Shown: positions 52,906 to 61,068 of the stretch, piece by piece
Layout: the number at the start of each line of letters is the position of its first letter
Numbering within the stretch: position 1 is the first letter of the stretch
Assembly: GCA_001797675.1 (NCBI GenBank)
Contig: MGQB01000026.1
Coordinates: 1 to 64,000, forward strand
Length of the DNA: 64,000 nucleotides
Direction of reading: 5' to 3'
Source: Deltaproteobacteria bacterium RBG_13_43_22
Lineage (GTDB): Bacteria; Desulfobacterota; RBG-13-43-22
Made by a program: the position numbers and the translations under genes
The notes under the pieces: generated by a model
Told to the model about the DNA's origin: nothing
The model's input: only the letters and a program-made list of their open reading frames with translations
The model's database searches: none

Positions 52906-53237
52906 TTACGAATATCTTAGCCATAACAGCCGTGGTCAGCGGCGCTTTTTTCCTGATCGTCGGCAGCATCGGGTTGATTAGGCTGCCCGATTTTTATTCA
53001 CGGAATCATGCGACCGGGAAAAGCGATACGCTGGGCATCATGCTCGTGATTTTCGGATTGATATTGTTGGAGGGATTCAGCCTCAACAGTGCCAAGCTTT
53101 TTTTTGCCTTCATTTTTGTTTTTCTAACGAATCCGACAGGCACCCATGCCCTTACCAATGCGGCACTTAACAGCGGGCTGAAGCCCTGGTTCAGGAAAAA
53201 CACGGGAAAGGGTGACGGGGCATGTACTGGGAAATAG
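52902..53237 (+). CDS. mnhG: Mrp/Mnh antiporter subunit G
   Basis: A 111-residue protein with three membrane helices. The family signature 'GSIGLIRLPDFYSRNHATGK' and FVFLTNPTGTHALTNAA are clear. It overlaps mnhF by four bases and the next gene by 16 bases. Length is normal. Confidence 0.9.
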   Translation: MITNILAITAVVSGAFFLIVGSIGLIRLPDFYSRNHATGKSDTLGIMLVIFGLILLEGFSLNSAKLFFAFIFVFLTNPTGTHALTNAALNSGLKPWFRKNTGKGDGACTGK

Positions 53238-53467
53238 AAATCGTCCTCTTTGTTTTTTTAATCACTACCGCCCTAATTTCTCTTTTCGTCAAAGACCTTC
53301 TTGCCGCAGTCGTCACCTTAAATGCCTTCAGTTTCATTTCCGCCCTGATGTATGTCGTCATGGGCGCCATTGACGTAGGTTTTACGGAAGCCGTAGTCGG
53401 CGCGGGCGTATCGGGCATCTTTTTCGTAGTCTTGATTTTTCAAACCTCAAGGAGGAGCAGCGATTGA
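53222..53467 (+). CDS. MbhD/DUF4040-type subunit
   Basis: An 81-residue protein with three membrane helices and the DUF4040 pattern 'LVKDLLAAVVTLNAFSFISA'-like core followed by DVGFTEAVVGAGVSGIFFV. In Mrp systems this segment is part of the large MrpA C-terminal region; in archaeal Mbh complexes it is a separate subunit (MbhD). The separate form here indicates an Mbh-like gene arrangement. It overlaps mnhG by 16 bases. Confidence 0.85.
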   Translation: MYWEIEIVLFVFLITTALISLFVKDLLAAVVTLNAFSFISALMYVVMGAIDVGFTEAVVGAGVSGIFFVVLIFQTSRRSSD

Positions 53468-53781
53468 AGATAACCAACTGGCTTCTATTGATCTCTTTCG
53501 GGGCTTTACTGGTCTATGCCTCTTTCGGGCTGCCCAATCGGGGCGACGTCAGCGCGAACATGCACCGGGAGAAGAGCCTGGCCGGCTCTCCGGGGGCTTC
53601 ATCATACTACATTCGCAACGCTTACAGGGATGCAGAAACACCGAATATGGTCACGGTCATTCTGGCGGATTATCGTGGTTACGACACCTTGGGCGAAGAA
53701 ACGGTAATCCTGACGGCGGGGCTGATTTGTTATCTTATCTTGCGAAAGAAGAGAACAAAACTGGACGGAAAAAAAACCTGA
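53464..53781 (+). CDS. MbhE-type subunit
   Basis: A 105-residue protein. One N-terminal helix is followed by a soluble stretch with 'YIRNAYRDAETPNMVTVILA' and DYRGYDTLGEETVILTAG with a second helix. This DYRG(F/Y)DTLGE motif is the MbhE / MrpA-C-terminal signature. It starts with TTG inside the preceding stop (TTGA). Lysine-rich tail. Together with the preceding gene it replaces the MrpA C-terminus. Confidence 0.85.
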   Translation: MKITNWLLLISFGALLVYASFGLPNRGDVSANMHREKSLAGSPGASSYYIRNAYRDAETPNMVTVILADYRGYDTLGEETVILTAGLICYLILRKKRTKLDGKKT

Positions 53782-53793
53782 AGGTCGGCGCAG

Positions 53794-54234
53794 ATGCTTA
53801 AATATAAATTCAACCCAATCATATTGCTGGTAAGCCGCGTGGTTTCCCCTTTTATCATGATTTTTGCCCTTTATGTCATCTTTCATGGTCATTATAGCCC
53901 CGGCGGGGGGTTCCAGGGCGGGACGATGTTTGCCGCGGCCCTGCTGCTGATTCGCCTTGCCGCCGGCTTTGACATCGCCCAGCTTCAATTTAAGAAAATT
54001 CTGGGAACGCCACTGGGCTCCGTCGGTGTGCTCATCTACTTCGGCACCGGATTTTTGGCTATGCTCTCCGGGGGAGAATTCTTAAACTACCATTTCCTCC
54101 CCTTTGCCGGTTTCAAGGCCGATGAGCTTCGTTCCCTCGGCATCCTGATGGTGGAGATAGGCGTCGGCTTGGCCGTCTTGGCCATTTTGGTTGCCATTTA
54201 CGACGACTTACTGGAAGGTTATCCCCATGACTGA
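53794..54234 (+). CDS. mnhB: Mrp/Mnh antiporter subunit B
   Basis: A 146-residue MnhB-family protein with four membrane helices. The hallmark 'GHYSPGGGFQGGTMFAAALL' is present. It lies 12 bases after the MbhE-like gene and overlaps mnhC by eight bases. Length is typical. Confidence 0.9.
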   Translation: MLKYKFNPIILLVSRVVSPFIMIFALYVIFHGHYSPGGGFQGGTMFAAALLLIRLAAGFDIAQLQFKKILGTPLGSVGVLIYFGTGFLAMLSGGEFLNYHFLPFAGFKADELRSLGILMVEIGVGLAVLAILVAIYDDLLEGYPHD

Positions 54235-54601
54235 TTTTTTTCTGGGCCATTACGCCTATTTCGGCATCATTACTCTTCTGATTATCGGCCTTTATGGAAT
54301 GATTTTTAAAAAAAATCTGGCCAAGAAATTGATCGGTATGACCATTTTCCAGGTTTCCATTATCATGTTTTACGTGGCCAGTGCCGTGAAGTGGTCAGGG
54401 ACTGTTCCCGTATTGGATCCCCTGGCAGGCGCTGCCGATGCCGCAAAGTACATCAGCCCGTTGCAGCACTGCCTGATGCTTACGGCCATCGTAGTGGGCG
54501 TGGCGACAAGCGGCGTAGCCTTCTCCCTGCTCATTGCCATCTACCGGCACTATAAAACCCTGGACGAATCGGTACTTATGGATCGGATGAAATCATCGTG
54601 A
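54227..54601 (+). CDS. mnhC: Mrp/Mnh antiporter subunit C (NuoK-like)
   Basis: A 124-residue NuoK/MnhC-like protein with three membrane helices. The core LIGMTIFQVSIIMFYVASA and 'SPLQHCLMLTAIVVGVATSG' match family residues (PxxHALxLTAIVVG in homologues). The start at 54227 is chosen over 54191 because the earlier frame lies inside mnhB. The stop overlaps the next GTG start. Confidence 0.88.
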   Translation: MTDFFLGHYAYFGIITLLIIGLYGMIFKKNLAKKLIGMTIFQVSIIMFYVASAVKWSGTVPVLDPLAGAADAAKYISPLQHCLMLTAIVVGVATSGVAFSLLIAIYRHYKTLDESVLMDRMKSS

Positions 54602-56115
54602 TTATATATAACTCGCCCGCGTTGGTCCCTTTACTGCTGCTGGCAACCGCAATCTCCATCCCTGTTTTGGCGATAAAAAAAACAAAACTGGCCTATCCCT
54701 TGGCTGTGGGGGCTTCTCTGTTTTCAGTGATCCTCTCCTCTTACAATATTTTCCGCGTCTGGAAAAGCGGCCCTCTAACCTATCATTTCGGCGGTTGGAT
54801 CCCCCCTATCGGGATCGAATACGTACTGGATCCCCTCTCCGCATTTATCGCTTTGGTGATAAACATCGTCGCTTTCTTTGTTCTCTGGCATGCCAGTGGC
54901 GTACAGGAAAGAGAAATTCCCGGGAAATCGGTCCCCTATTATTCCCTGGTTCTTCTCTTTCTCTGCGGTGCAAACGGCATCATAATGACGGGCGATCTGT
55001 TCAATCTCTATGTATTCCTGGAAATTTTTTCTCTGGCCGGTTACGGACTGATCGGCATCGGTGAGAAGCAGGCGCCGGTCGCCGCTTTTCGATACCTGAT
55101 CATGGGAACGGTGGGGGCGTCATTTTATCTCCTGGGTCTTGGTTTTCTCTACATCGTCACCGGTTCTCTGAATATGGCGGATATAAAAAACATACTTCCT
55201 CTGATTGACTCAAACCCTGCCGTAGAGGCCGCCCTTTCGCTCATGGTCATCGGCATAGGGATAAAGATGGCCATCTTCCCCCTCCACGGCTGGTTGCCAG
55301 ATGCTTATACCTATGCCCCTTCCACCACCTCCTCGCTCATTGCCCCCATAGGGACCAAGGTCGCAGCCTATGCAATTATTCGCCTTTTATTTTTTGTCTT
55401 CGATGTCAAATTTGTTAGCCGGACCCTGCCGATTACGGACCTGATCGCCTGGCTCGCCGCCATCGGCATCCTCTACGGGTCGGTGATGGCCATGGCTCAG
55501 AAAGAGATGAAAAGGATGCTGGCTTACAGCAGCGTCGCCCAGATCGGCTATATCGGCTTGGGCATAGGGATGGCCAATCCCCTCGGTTTCATCGGTGCAG
55601 TGCTCCACATTTTGAATCATGCCTTTATGAAAGGGACCTTGTTCCTCGTCGCCGCCAACTTAAGGAAAAACTCCGGCCACTCGGACATCTCCAGACTTGA
55701 TGCCTCTTACAGGAAGAAATTGCCCTGGAGCATGGCTGCTTTTACCCTGGCCGCCCTTTCCATGATCGGCCTTCCCCCCACGGCCGGCTTTTTCAGCAAG
55801 TGGTACCTGGCCCTGGGCGCTATCGACAGGGGAAATTGGGTGTTTCTGGCGGTCATCCTCGTCAGCAGTCTGTTGAATGCCGTCTATTTCTTCCGGATAC
55901 TGGAGAAGGTTTATCTGGTCCCTCCTCCGGCACCAAAGGCAGGTGAAGACTTGTCCCCTAAAGCAAAAAAGAGGAGGGGGTCCCTTATCGGCGAGGAAGA
56001 ATATGGTCTCATGATACCCTGCGTTATCCTTTCCTTCTCCTTGCTGCTGCTCGGTTTAGGTAACGCAAATATTGTGAAAGGAATTATTCAACGAATCATC
56101 CCCTTGGGAATGTGA
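54598..56115 (+). CDS. mnhD: Antiporter-like subunit D, copy 1 (NuoN/MrpD type)
   Basis: A 505-residue protein with about fourteen helices of the proton-conducting membrane transporter family (NuoL/M/N). The helix-5 glutamate (NLYVFLEIFSLAGYG) and the helix-7 lysine (GIGIKMAIFPLHGWLPDAY) are present, as is LAYSSVAQIGYI. A charged, Lys-rich cytoplasmic loop lies near residues 445-470. It starts with GTG overlapping the mnhC stop. It is a probable Na+/H+ or H+ channel subunit. Confidence 0.9.
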   Translation: MIIYNSPALVPLLLLATAISIPVLAIKKTKLAYPLAVGASLFSVILSSYNIFRVWKSGPLTYHFGGWIPPIGIEYVLDPLSAFIALVINIVAFFVLWHASGVQEREIPGKSVPYYSLVLLFLCGANGIIMTGDLFNLYVFLEIFSLAGYGLIGIGEKQAPVAAFRYLIMGTVGASFYLLGLGFLYIVTGSLNMADIKNILPLIDSNPAVEAALSLMVIGIGIKMAIFPLHGWLPDAYTYAPSTTSSLIAPIGTKVAAYAIIRLLFFVFDVKFVSRTLPITDLIAWLAAIGILYGSVMAMAQKEMKRMLAYSSVAQIGYIGLGIGMANPLGFIGAVLHILNHAFMKGTLFLVAANLRKNSGHSDISRLDASYRKKLPWSMAAFTLAALSMIGLPPTAGFFSKWYLALGAIDRGNWVFLAVILVSSLLNAVYFFRILEKVYLVPPPAPKAGEDLSPKAKKRRGSLIGEEEYGLMIPCVILSFSLLLLGLGNANIVKGIIQRIIPLGM

Positions 56116-56128
56116 CAGATACCAGGCC

Positions 56129-57631
56129 ATGACAACTCCGGAAATTTACAGGTCTTTTATTCCCTTTTATGCCGTAATGGTCTCCCTGACTGCGGTGCCG
56201 CTGATCCTGCTCAGTTTCCGCCATGCCAACCTGCGCGAATTCTGGACACTGGCCGCAAGTATCATAAAATTCGCTCTCGTTTTTCTTCTCCTGCCCGGCG
56301 CCCTGGCCGGACGTATTGCCGAGTTCACCTTCTGGGAGATATCACCCGGCATAGCCCTGACCTTGAAAACGGACGCTTTCGGCGTCTTTTTCGCCCTGAT
56401 CGCCTCCGGCTTATGGATGCTTACCTCCATTTATTCCATCGGCTATGTGCGCGGGCTTAAGGAACATAAGCAGACCCGCTATTTCGCCTGTTTTGCCGTA
56501 TGTCTTTCCGCCACCATCGGCATCGCTTTTGCCGCCAATCTGCTTACCTTCGTCTTTTTTTATGAAATCCTGACCATTGCCACCTACCCGCTGGTGATTC
56601 ACAAGGAAACGAGAGTCGCCATCCAAGCAGGCAGAAAGTATCTCGTCTATACTCTTACGGCGGGAGTCCTGCTGATCGCCGCCACGGCCTGGACCTACCG
56701 GATAACCGGCAATCTGGACTTCCGGGCGGGCGGCATGTTCGCCAATGCCTCCTTTTCTCCATCGGCCATTACGGTTTTGTTTATCCTTTTTCTCGCGGGC
56801 GTCGGGGTAAAGGCCGCCATCATGCCTCTGCACAGCTGGCTTCCCGCTGCCATGGTTGCCCCCACTCCCGTAAGCGCTTTGCTGCACGCCGTGGCGGTGG
56901 TCAAATCGGGCGTTTTCGGGGTGGTCAGGGTCGTCGGGTTTGTCTTCGGACCGCAGTTAATGCGTCAATTCGATTTAAATACCCTTTTAGCAATTATGGC
57001 GGGCGCCACCATTATCCTGGCTTCCCTGCTGGCCTTCAGACAGGATAACCTCAAACAAAGATTGGCCTACTCCACAGTAGGACACCTGTCCTATATCGTT
57101 CTGGGGGCGGCCTTGCTTTCTCCGGCGTCGCTGATCGGCGGCTTGCTGCATATCGTCAATCATGCCACCCTGAAGATCACGCTGTTTTTCTGCGCCGGCG
57201 CCATTTACGTAAGACACCATAAAGAAAAGATCAGCGAACTGGACGGTATCGGCAGGGTTATGCCCTGGACCATGGGCGCCTTCACCGTGGGCGCCGTCGG
57301 CTTAGCCGGTATTCCGCCAATAAATGGCTTCATAAGCAAGTGGCAGCTCGGATTAGGCGCCCTGCAGGCCGGTGAAATACTGCCATTGGCGGTCCTGGTC
57401 TTGAGCGGTCTGCTCAACGCGGGATATTTTGCCCCCATTATTTACCGCGCCTTTCTAAAAAGTCCCGCCGTCCCCTACAAGCACGGGGAGGCATCTCCCC
57501 TCATGGTCATCCCGATTGTGATGACGGGGCTTTTTTCCCTATTGCTGGGACTTAATCCCGATTTGTTTTTTTATTTCTATCGTTTGGCTGCTCAGGTCAG
57601 CGCCAGTATACTGGGAGGAACCGGGCCATGA
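56129..57631 (+). CDS. Antiporter-like subunit D, copy 2
   Basis: A 500-residue member of the same proton-conducting family with about fourteen helices. The helix-5 glutamate (FVFFYEILTIATYPLV), helix-7 lysine (GVGVKAAIMPLHSWLPAAM) and VAPTPVSALLHAVAVVKSG are intact. It is closer to the MrpD/NuoM pattern than to the third copy. It lies 13 bases after copy 1 and overlaps the small gene that follows by four bases. Confidence 0.9.
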   Translation: MTTPEIYRSFIPFYAVMVSLTAVPLILLSFRHANLREFWTLAASIIKFALVFLLLPGALAGRIAEFTFWEISPGIALTLKTDAFGVFFALIASGLWMLTSIYSIGYVRGLKEHKQTRYFACFAVCLSATIGIAFAANLLTFVFFYEILTIATYPLVIHKETRVAIQAGRKYLVYTLTAGVLLIAATAWTYRITGNLDFRAGGMFANASFSPSAITVLFILFLAGVGVKAAIMPLHSWLPAAMVAPTPVSALLHAVAVVKSGVFGVVRVVGFVFGPQLMRQFDLNTLLAIMAGATIILASLLAFRQDNLKQRLAYSTVGHLSYIVLGAALLSPASLIGGLLHIVNHATLKITLFFCAGAIYVRHHKEKISELDGIGRVMPWTMGAFTVGAVGLAGIPPINGFISKWQLGLGALQAGEILPLAVLVLSGLLNAGYFAPIIYRAFLKSPAVPYKHGEASPLMVIPIVMTGLFSLLLGLNPDLFFYFYRLAAQVSASILGGTGP

Positions 57632-57849
57632 ACAAATTACTCTGGGCCCTGCTGGGCATTGTTGCAGTTATTTCTTTGTTGGGCGGATTGGCATCACCCC
57701 ATGATCCGGCCCACGATGTCTGGTGGAACAGCATTCCCGATTTTTTTGCCCTGCTCGGTTTTATGGGCTGCCTATTAATTATTTTCTTGGCAAAATGGCT
57801 GGGGAATCTCTTTTTGCGGAAAAGGGAGGGTTACTACAATGCCGATTGA
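57628..57849 (+). CDS. Small two-helix subunit of the Mrp/Mbh-like cluster
   Basis: A 73-residue protein with two membrane helices (about residues 4-22 and 38-60) linked by a polar segment HDPAHDVWWNSIPDFF, ending KREGYYNAD. It has no named family that I recognise. Overlaps of four bases upstream and eleven bases downstream tie it to the two antiporter-like subunits, so it is likely a structural or regulatory part of the complex. Confidence 0.75.
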   Translation: MNKLLWALLGIVAVISLLGGLASPHDPAHDVWWNSIPDFFALLGFMGCLLIIFLAKWLGNLFLRKREGYYNAD

Positions 57850-59581
57850 AGCAACGTTTCCTCCGGCCCTGATCTTGCTCGCCGGCGCCCTTTTGCTTCC
57901 CCTGCTGCCCCGGAATTGCCGGTCTCTTTTCTCCCTTTTCATTCCCCTCCTCGCCCTGGGCCTGGTCTGGTTGGCACCGACCGGCACTCACCTTACGCTG
58001 GCCTTGATGGATTATCATCTGGTCGTCTACCAAGTCGATCAGTTGAGCCGGATTTTCGGTATGATCTTTGCCCTCATCACCTTTATCGGCTGCCTCTTTG
58101 CCTTTCACGTCAAGGAAGCGGCCAAACAGACGGCGGCCCTTTTGTATGCCGCAGGCGCCCTGGGAGTGACCTTCGCCGGAGACTTTATCACCCTCTTTGT
58201 TTTTTGGGAACTGATGAGCCTGCCTTCCACTTATTTGATCTGGGCCCGGGGCACTCGGGAATCTGAAAAGTCGGGGATGCGCTATCTGATGTTTCATATC
58301 TTCGGAGGAGGATTATTGTTTGCAGGCATCCTGGCTCATACGGGAGAAACGGGAGGCATCCTGATTGAACCACTTACGGCCCGTACCTCTCTTTCGTCAT
58401 GGCTGATTTTAGCCGGCGTTGCCCTCAATGCGGCGGTTGTCCCGCTGCACGTCTGGCTTTCCGATGCCTATCCGAAGGCCACGGTAACGGGGGCTGTTTT
58501 CTTAAGCGCCTTAACCACCAAAACTGCCGTTTATGTCCTGCTGAGGGTTTTCCCCGGTTGGGAAATACTGATCTTTTTGGGCGTGGTCATGACCTTGTAC
58601 GGGGTTGTCTTTGCCTTTCTGGCCAACGACATCAGGGAGGTATTGGCCTACCACATCATCAGTCAGGTGGGTTACATGGTTGCCGGAGCCGGCATCGGTA
58701 CGGAACTGGCCATCAATGGCGCCTCGGCCCATGCCTTCAGTCATATCCTGTACAAGGCCCTCCTTTTTATGGGAGCCGGGGCCGTGCTCCAGACCACGGG
58801 AAAAAGCAAACTGACGGAACTCGGCGGACTGGCGCAAAAACAGCCTCTTGTTTTATGGCTATACATGATCGGAGCCTTTTCCATTTCCGGTTTTCCCCTA
58901 TTCAACGGTTTTATCAGTAAGTCCATGGTCATAGCGGCTGCGGGCGCGGCGCATTATAACCTCTCCATGCTGTTTATGCTGCTGGCATCCGTGGGCACCT
59001 TTCTTTCCGTGGGATTAAAACTACCCTATGCGACCTGGTACGGCCAGAACCGGGGACTATCCCCCATTCCCTTGCCCCGGAACATGGTTCTGGCTATGGC
59101 GGTGACGGCCTTTTTATGTATTTTATACGGTATCATGCCCGGGCTGTTATACAACAGGCTGCCTTACCAGGTGCATTTTGCACCCTATACATTTCCCCAC
59201 CTTATGGAGACTTCGCAGATCCTGATTTTCACCTTTGCCGCCTTTTGGATCTTCCGAAAGGAAATTGTCGGCAAAGCCGGGATTACTCTGGATGTGGATT
59301 GGTTTTACCGAAGACCCGCGAAATGGGTACAGAGGATTTTTTTGGAAGACCTGGAAACTGCTTTCAACAAGGTGGAGACACTGATGATTGATACGGCGCA
59401 CAAGCTTGCTCTGCTCAGTAACAACCCGAGGGCTCTTTTTACCGGTTCTGCCGGTAAAAAAAACTACAGCCCCGACGCCTACCGGTCGTCTCTGCAACTG
59501 TTGATCTTATTGGCATTATTCGGTTTCGTGCTGATAAGTTTCTGGGGATTGTTAAGTCAAATAGGAGTTGTCACGAAATAA
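57839..59581 (+). CDS. Antiporter-like subunit, copy 3 (divergent NuoL-like)
   Basis: A 580-residue member of the proton-conducting family, about fourteen helices plus a C-terminal soluble and helical extension (residues 480-580, ending in a last membrane helix). The helix-5 glutamate is kept (FVFWELMSLPSTY) but the helix-7 lysine position reads ALNAAVVPLHVWLSDAY, that is Asn in place of Lys. The helix-8 lysine (TTKTAVY) remains. This suggests altered or absent ion pumping through this subunit. It is the last gene of the cluster. Confidence 0.85.
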   Translation: MPIEATFPPALILLAGALLLPLLPRNCRSLFSLFIPLLALGLVWLAPTGTHLTLALMDYHLVVYQVDQLSRIFGMIFALITFIGCLFAFHVKEAAKQTAALLYAAGALGVTFAGDFITLFVFWELMSLPSTYLIWARGTRESEKSGMRYLMFHIFGGGLLFAGILAHTGETGGILIEPLTARTSLSSWLILAGVALNAAVVPLHVWLSDAYPKATVTGAVFLSALTTKTAVYVLLRVFPGWEILIFLGVVMTLYGVVFAFLANDIREVLAYHIISQVGYMVAGAGIGTELAINGASAHAFSHILYKALLFMGAGAVLQTTGKSKLTELGGLAQKQPLVLWLYMIGAFSISGFPLFNGFISKSMVIAAAGAAHYNLSMLFMLLASVGTFLSVGLKLPYATWYGQNRGLSPIPLPRNMVLAMAVTAFLCILYGIMPGLLYNRLPYQVHFAPYTFPHLMETSQILIFTFAAFWIFRKEIVGKAGITLDVDWFYRRPAKWVQRIFLEDLETAFNKVETLMIDTAHKLALLSNNPRALFTGSAGKKNYSPDAYRSSLQLLILLALFGFVLISFWGLLSQIGVVTK

Positions 59582-59617
59582 GTATTGTAATTCCGTATGG
59601 GTGCCCGGAAGCGGAAT

Positions 59618-59700
59618 TGATCAAACTCCCCGAATACCGATTTTTGAATCCCGAGAACGGAAGACAAAAACAATGGAACCAGGGGTTGGACCATCTCCAC
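59618..59700 (-). pseudogene. Fragment of an MFS transporter gene
   Basis: Minus-strand translation gives EMVQPLVPLFLSSVLGIQKS, nearly identical to EMVYPLVPLFLSSVLGVQKS of the intact carrier at 46438-47649. Beyond it, similarity fades in both directions and no complete gene exists. It is a remnant of a paralogous carrier between the Mrp/Mbh-like operon and the TauE gene. Confidence 0.8.
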
Positions 59701-59771
59701 CACCGGGGTCTTCCGGGCAGTTGAATGGGAAAAGGTCCGGAACGGGTTTTTCCACTGAAGGCCGAACGGTT

Positions 59772-60746
59772 TTAGATAAAATATTGGGTGATATAATTTA
59801 GGGCCAGGAAGGTAATGATGAGGCCCAGCATCAATTTAATGAATTTTTGAGGGACGAATTTTTGGGCCCTGGCTCCCAGATACATGCCGAAAAAGCCGCC
59901 GACCCCGAAAAGAAAGCCCAGGAGCCAGTCCGGGGAAGTGGCCATTCCTGCTTTAACCGGGATGACGCTATAAAAAAAGACCCCGGCAATGGAGGTTAAA
60001 AAAGTTCCCAGCAGGGCGGCCCCGGCTACGGTATAAACCGGCAAATGAAATACGGCCACACAAAAAGGGGCGATGATGGCCCCGCCGCCTATGCCGTAAG
60101 TACCGCCGATTACTCCGACCACACAGGCCAAGAAGAACATGGCCGGGGTGCCGAAAGAAAACCGTTCCCCCCAGAATTCATATTCCACCCGGGATAGAGA
60201 AAAGTGGACCGTTTTTACCACCGCTTCGACCGGCAGGCCCGAGGCCGTGCGTCCCGCCCGATTTCCCATAAGTTCTTTGGCGCGTTGATTGAATTTATTT
60301 TCCAGGGCCTTCAGTTCATTTTTCTCTTTTTGGGAACGGGAGGTCATTTCATATAATAAACGGAGACCCAGATAAAGTAAAACGGTGCCGACAAAAAACT
60401 TAAATGCCTTGGGGTCGGGAAGATAAAGAACTCGCAGATAATAGCCGATAAAAACCCCGGGCAAAGTCCCGGCTATGACCACCCAGGTCAAGGGCCAGGC
60501 CATCCGGCCTTCTTTTAAATAACGATAGACGCCGCTGGGGATGGCCACGATGTTATAGACAAAATTGGTGGCACTGACCGAAGGACTGGTAAAATTTAAA
60601 AAACTGACCTGAAAGGGTAAAAGCAGAAAGGCCCCGGAAACCCCGCCCATGGAGGTGAAAAAAGAGACCACGAAGGCCACCAAAGGTGGAAGAAAGAGAT
60701 AAGTTTTTACGCCCGACACCGGAAAAAGCCAGTAGAAATATTCCAT
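59772..60746 (-). CDS. TauE/SafE-family sulfite/sulfonate-type permease
   Basis: A 324-residue membrane protein with about eight helices in two repeats. The Gly-rich signatures TSMGGVSGAFLLLPFQV and GGTYGIGGGAIIAPFCV start each half. Between the halves is a long charged cytoplasmic insertion (about residues 135-195), not present in minimal members. Relatives export or import sulfite, sulfoacetate or other small anions; the substrate here is unknown. No operon partner is present. Confidence 0.87.
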   Translation of the reverse strand: MEYFYWLFPVSGVKTYLFLPPLVAFVVSFFTSMGGVSGAFLLLPFQVSFLNFTSPSVSATNFVYNIVAIPSGVYRYLKEGRMAWPLTWVVIAGTLPGVFIGYYLRVLYLPDPKAFKFFVGTVLLYLGLRLLYEMTSRSQKEKNELKALENKFNQRAKELMGNRAGRTASGLPVEAVVKTVHFSLSRVEYEFWGERFSFGTPAMFFLACVVGVIGGTYGIGGGAIIAPFCVAVFHLPVYTVAGAALLGTFLTSIAGVFFYSVIPVKAGMATSPDWLLGFLFGVGGFFGMYLGARAQKFVPQKFIKLMLGLIITFLALNYITQYFI

Positions 60747-60835
60747 GAAGCTTCCTTCTGTAATCTCCTATTTGTCTTTTTTCCTTAAATAAGGTAAATA
60801 TACTTCTCTTACTTTGTAAAAACAAGTGATTCTCA

Positions 60836-60985
60836 TGGACTCGTAAAAAGTCGTCGCCCCGGTGAAAGCCGGGGTCCAGGGGTTTCATTATTGGTTGAAC
60901 CTACTGGATTCCTTGTCGCGCTGCGCTTGCACGGAATGACAAAATTGTAATTGCGACACAGTCTCTTCGCCGGAATGACCAAGAT
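60836..60985. repeat. Degenerate palindromic intergenic repeat
   Basis: It contains CCCCGGTGAAAGCCGGGGTC and GGATTCCTTGTCGCGCTGCG with CGGAATGAC ends. The layout matches the widespread 'GTCATTCCCG...GGATTC' type of palindromic intergenic repeat. It lies between the divergent TauE and solute-binding protein genes. Confidence 0.6.
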
Positions 60986-61068
60986 CGGCTTTCAGAGATT
61001 TTTTAAGAGACCATCAATTCTGAATCGGCTTCCTGTGTTAAGTTTTGAGATTGGGAGGGGATCTTCTT

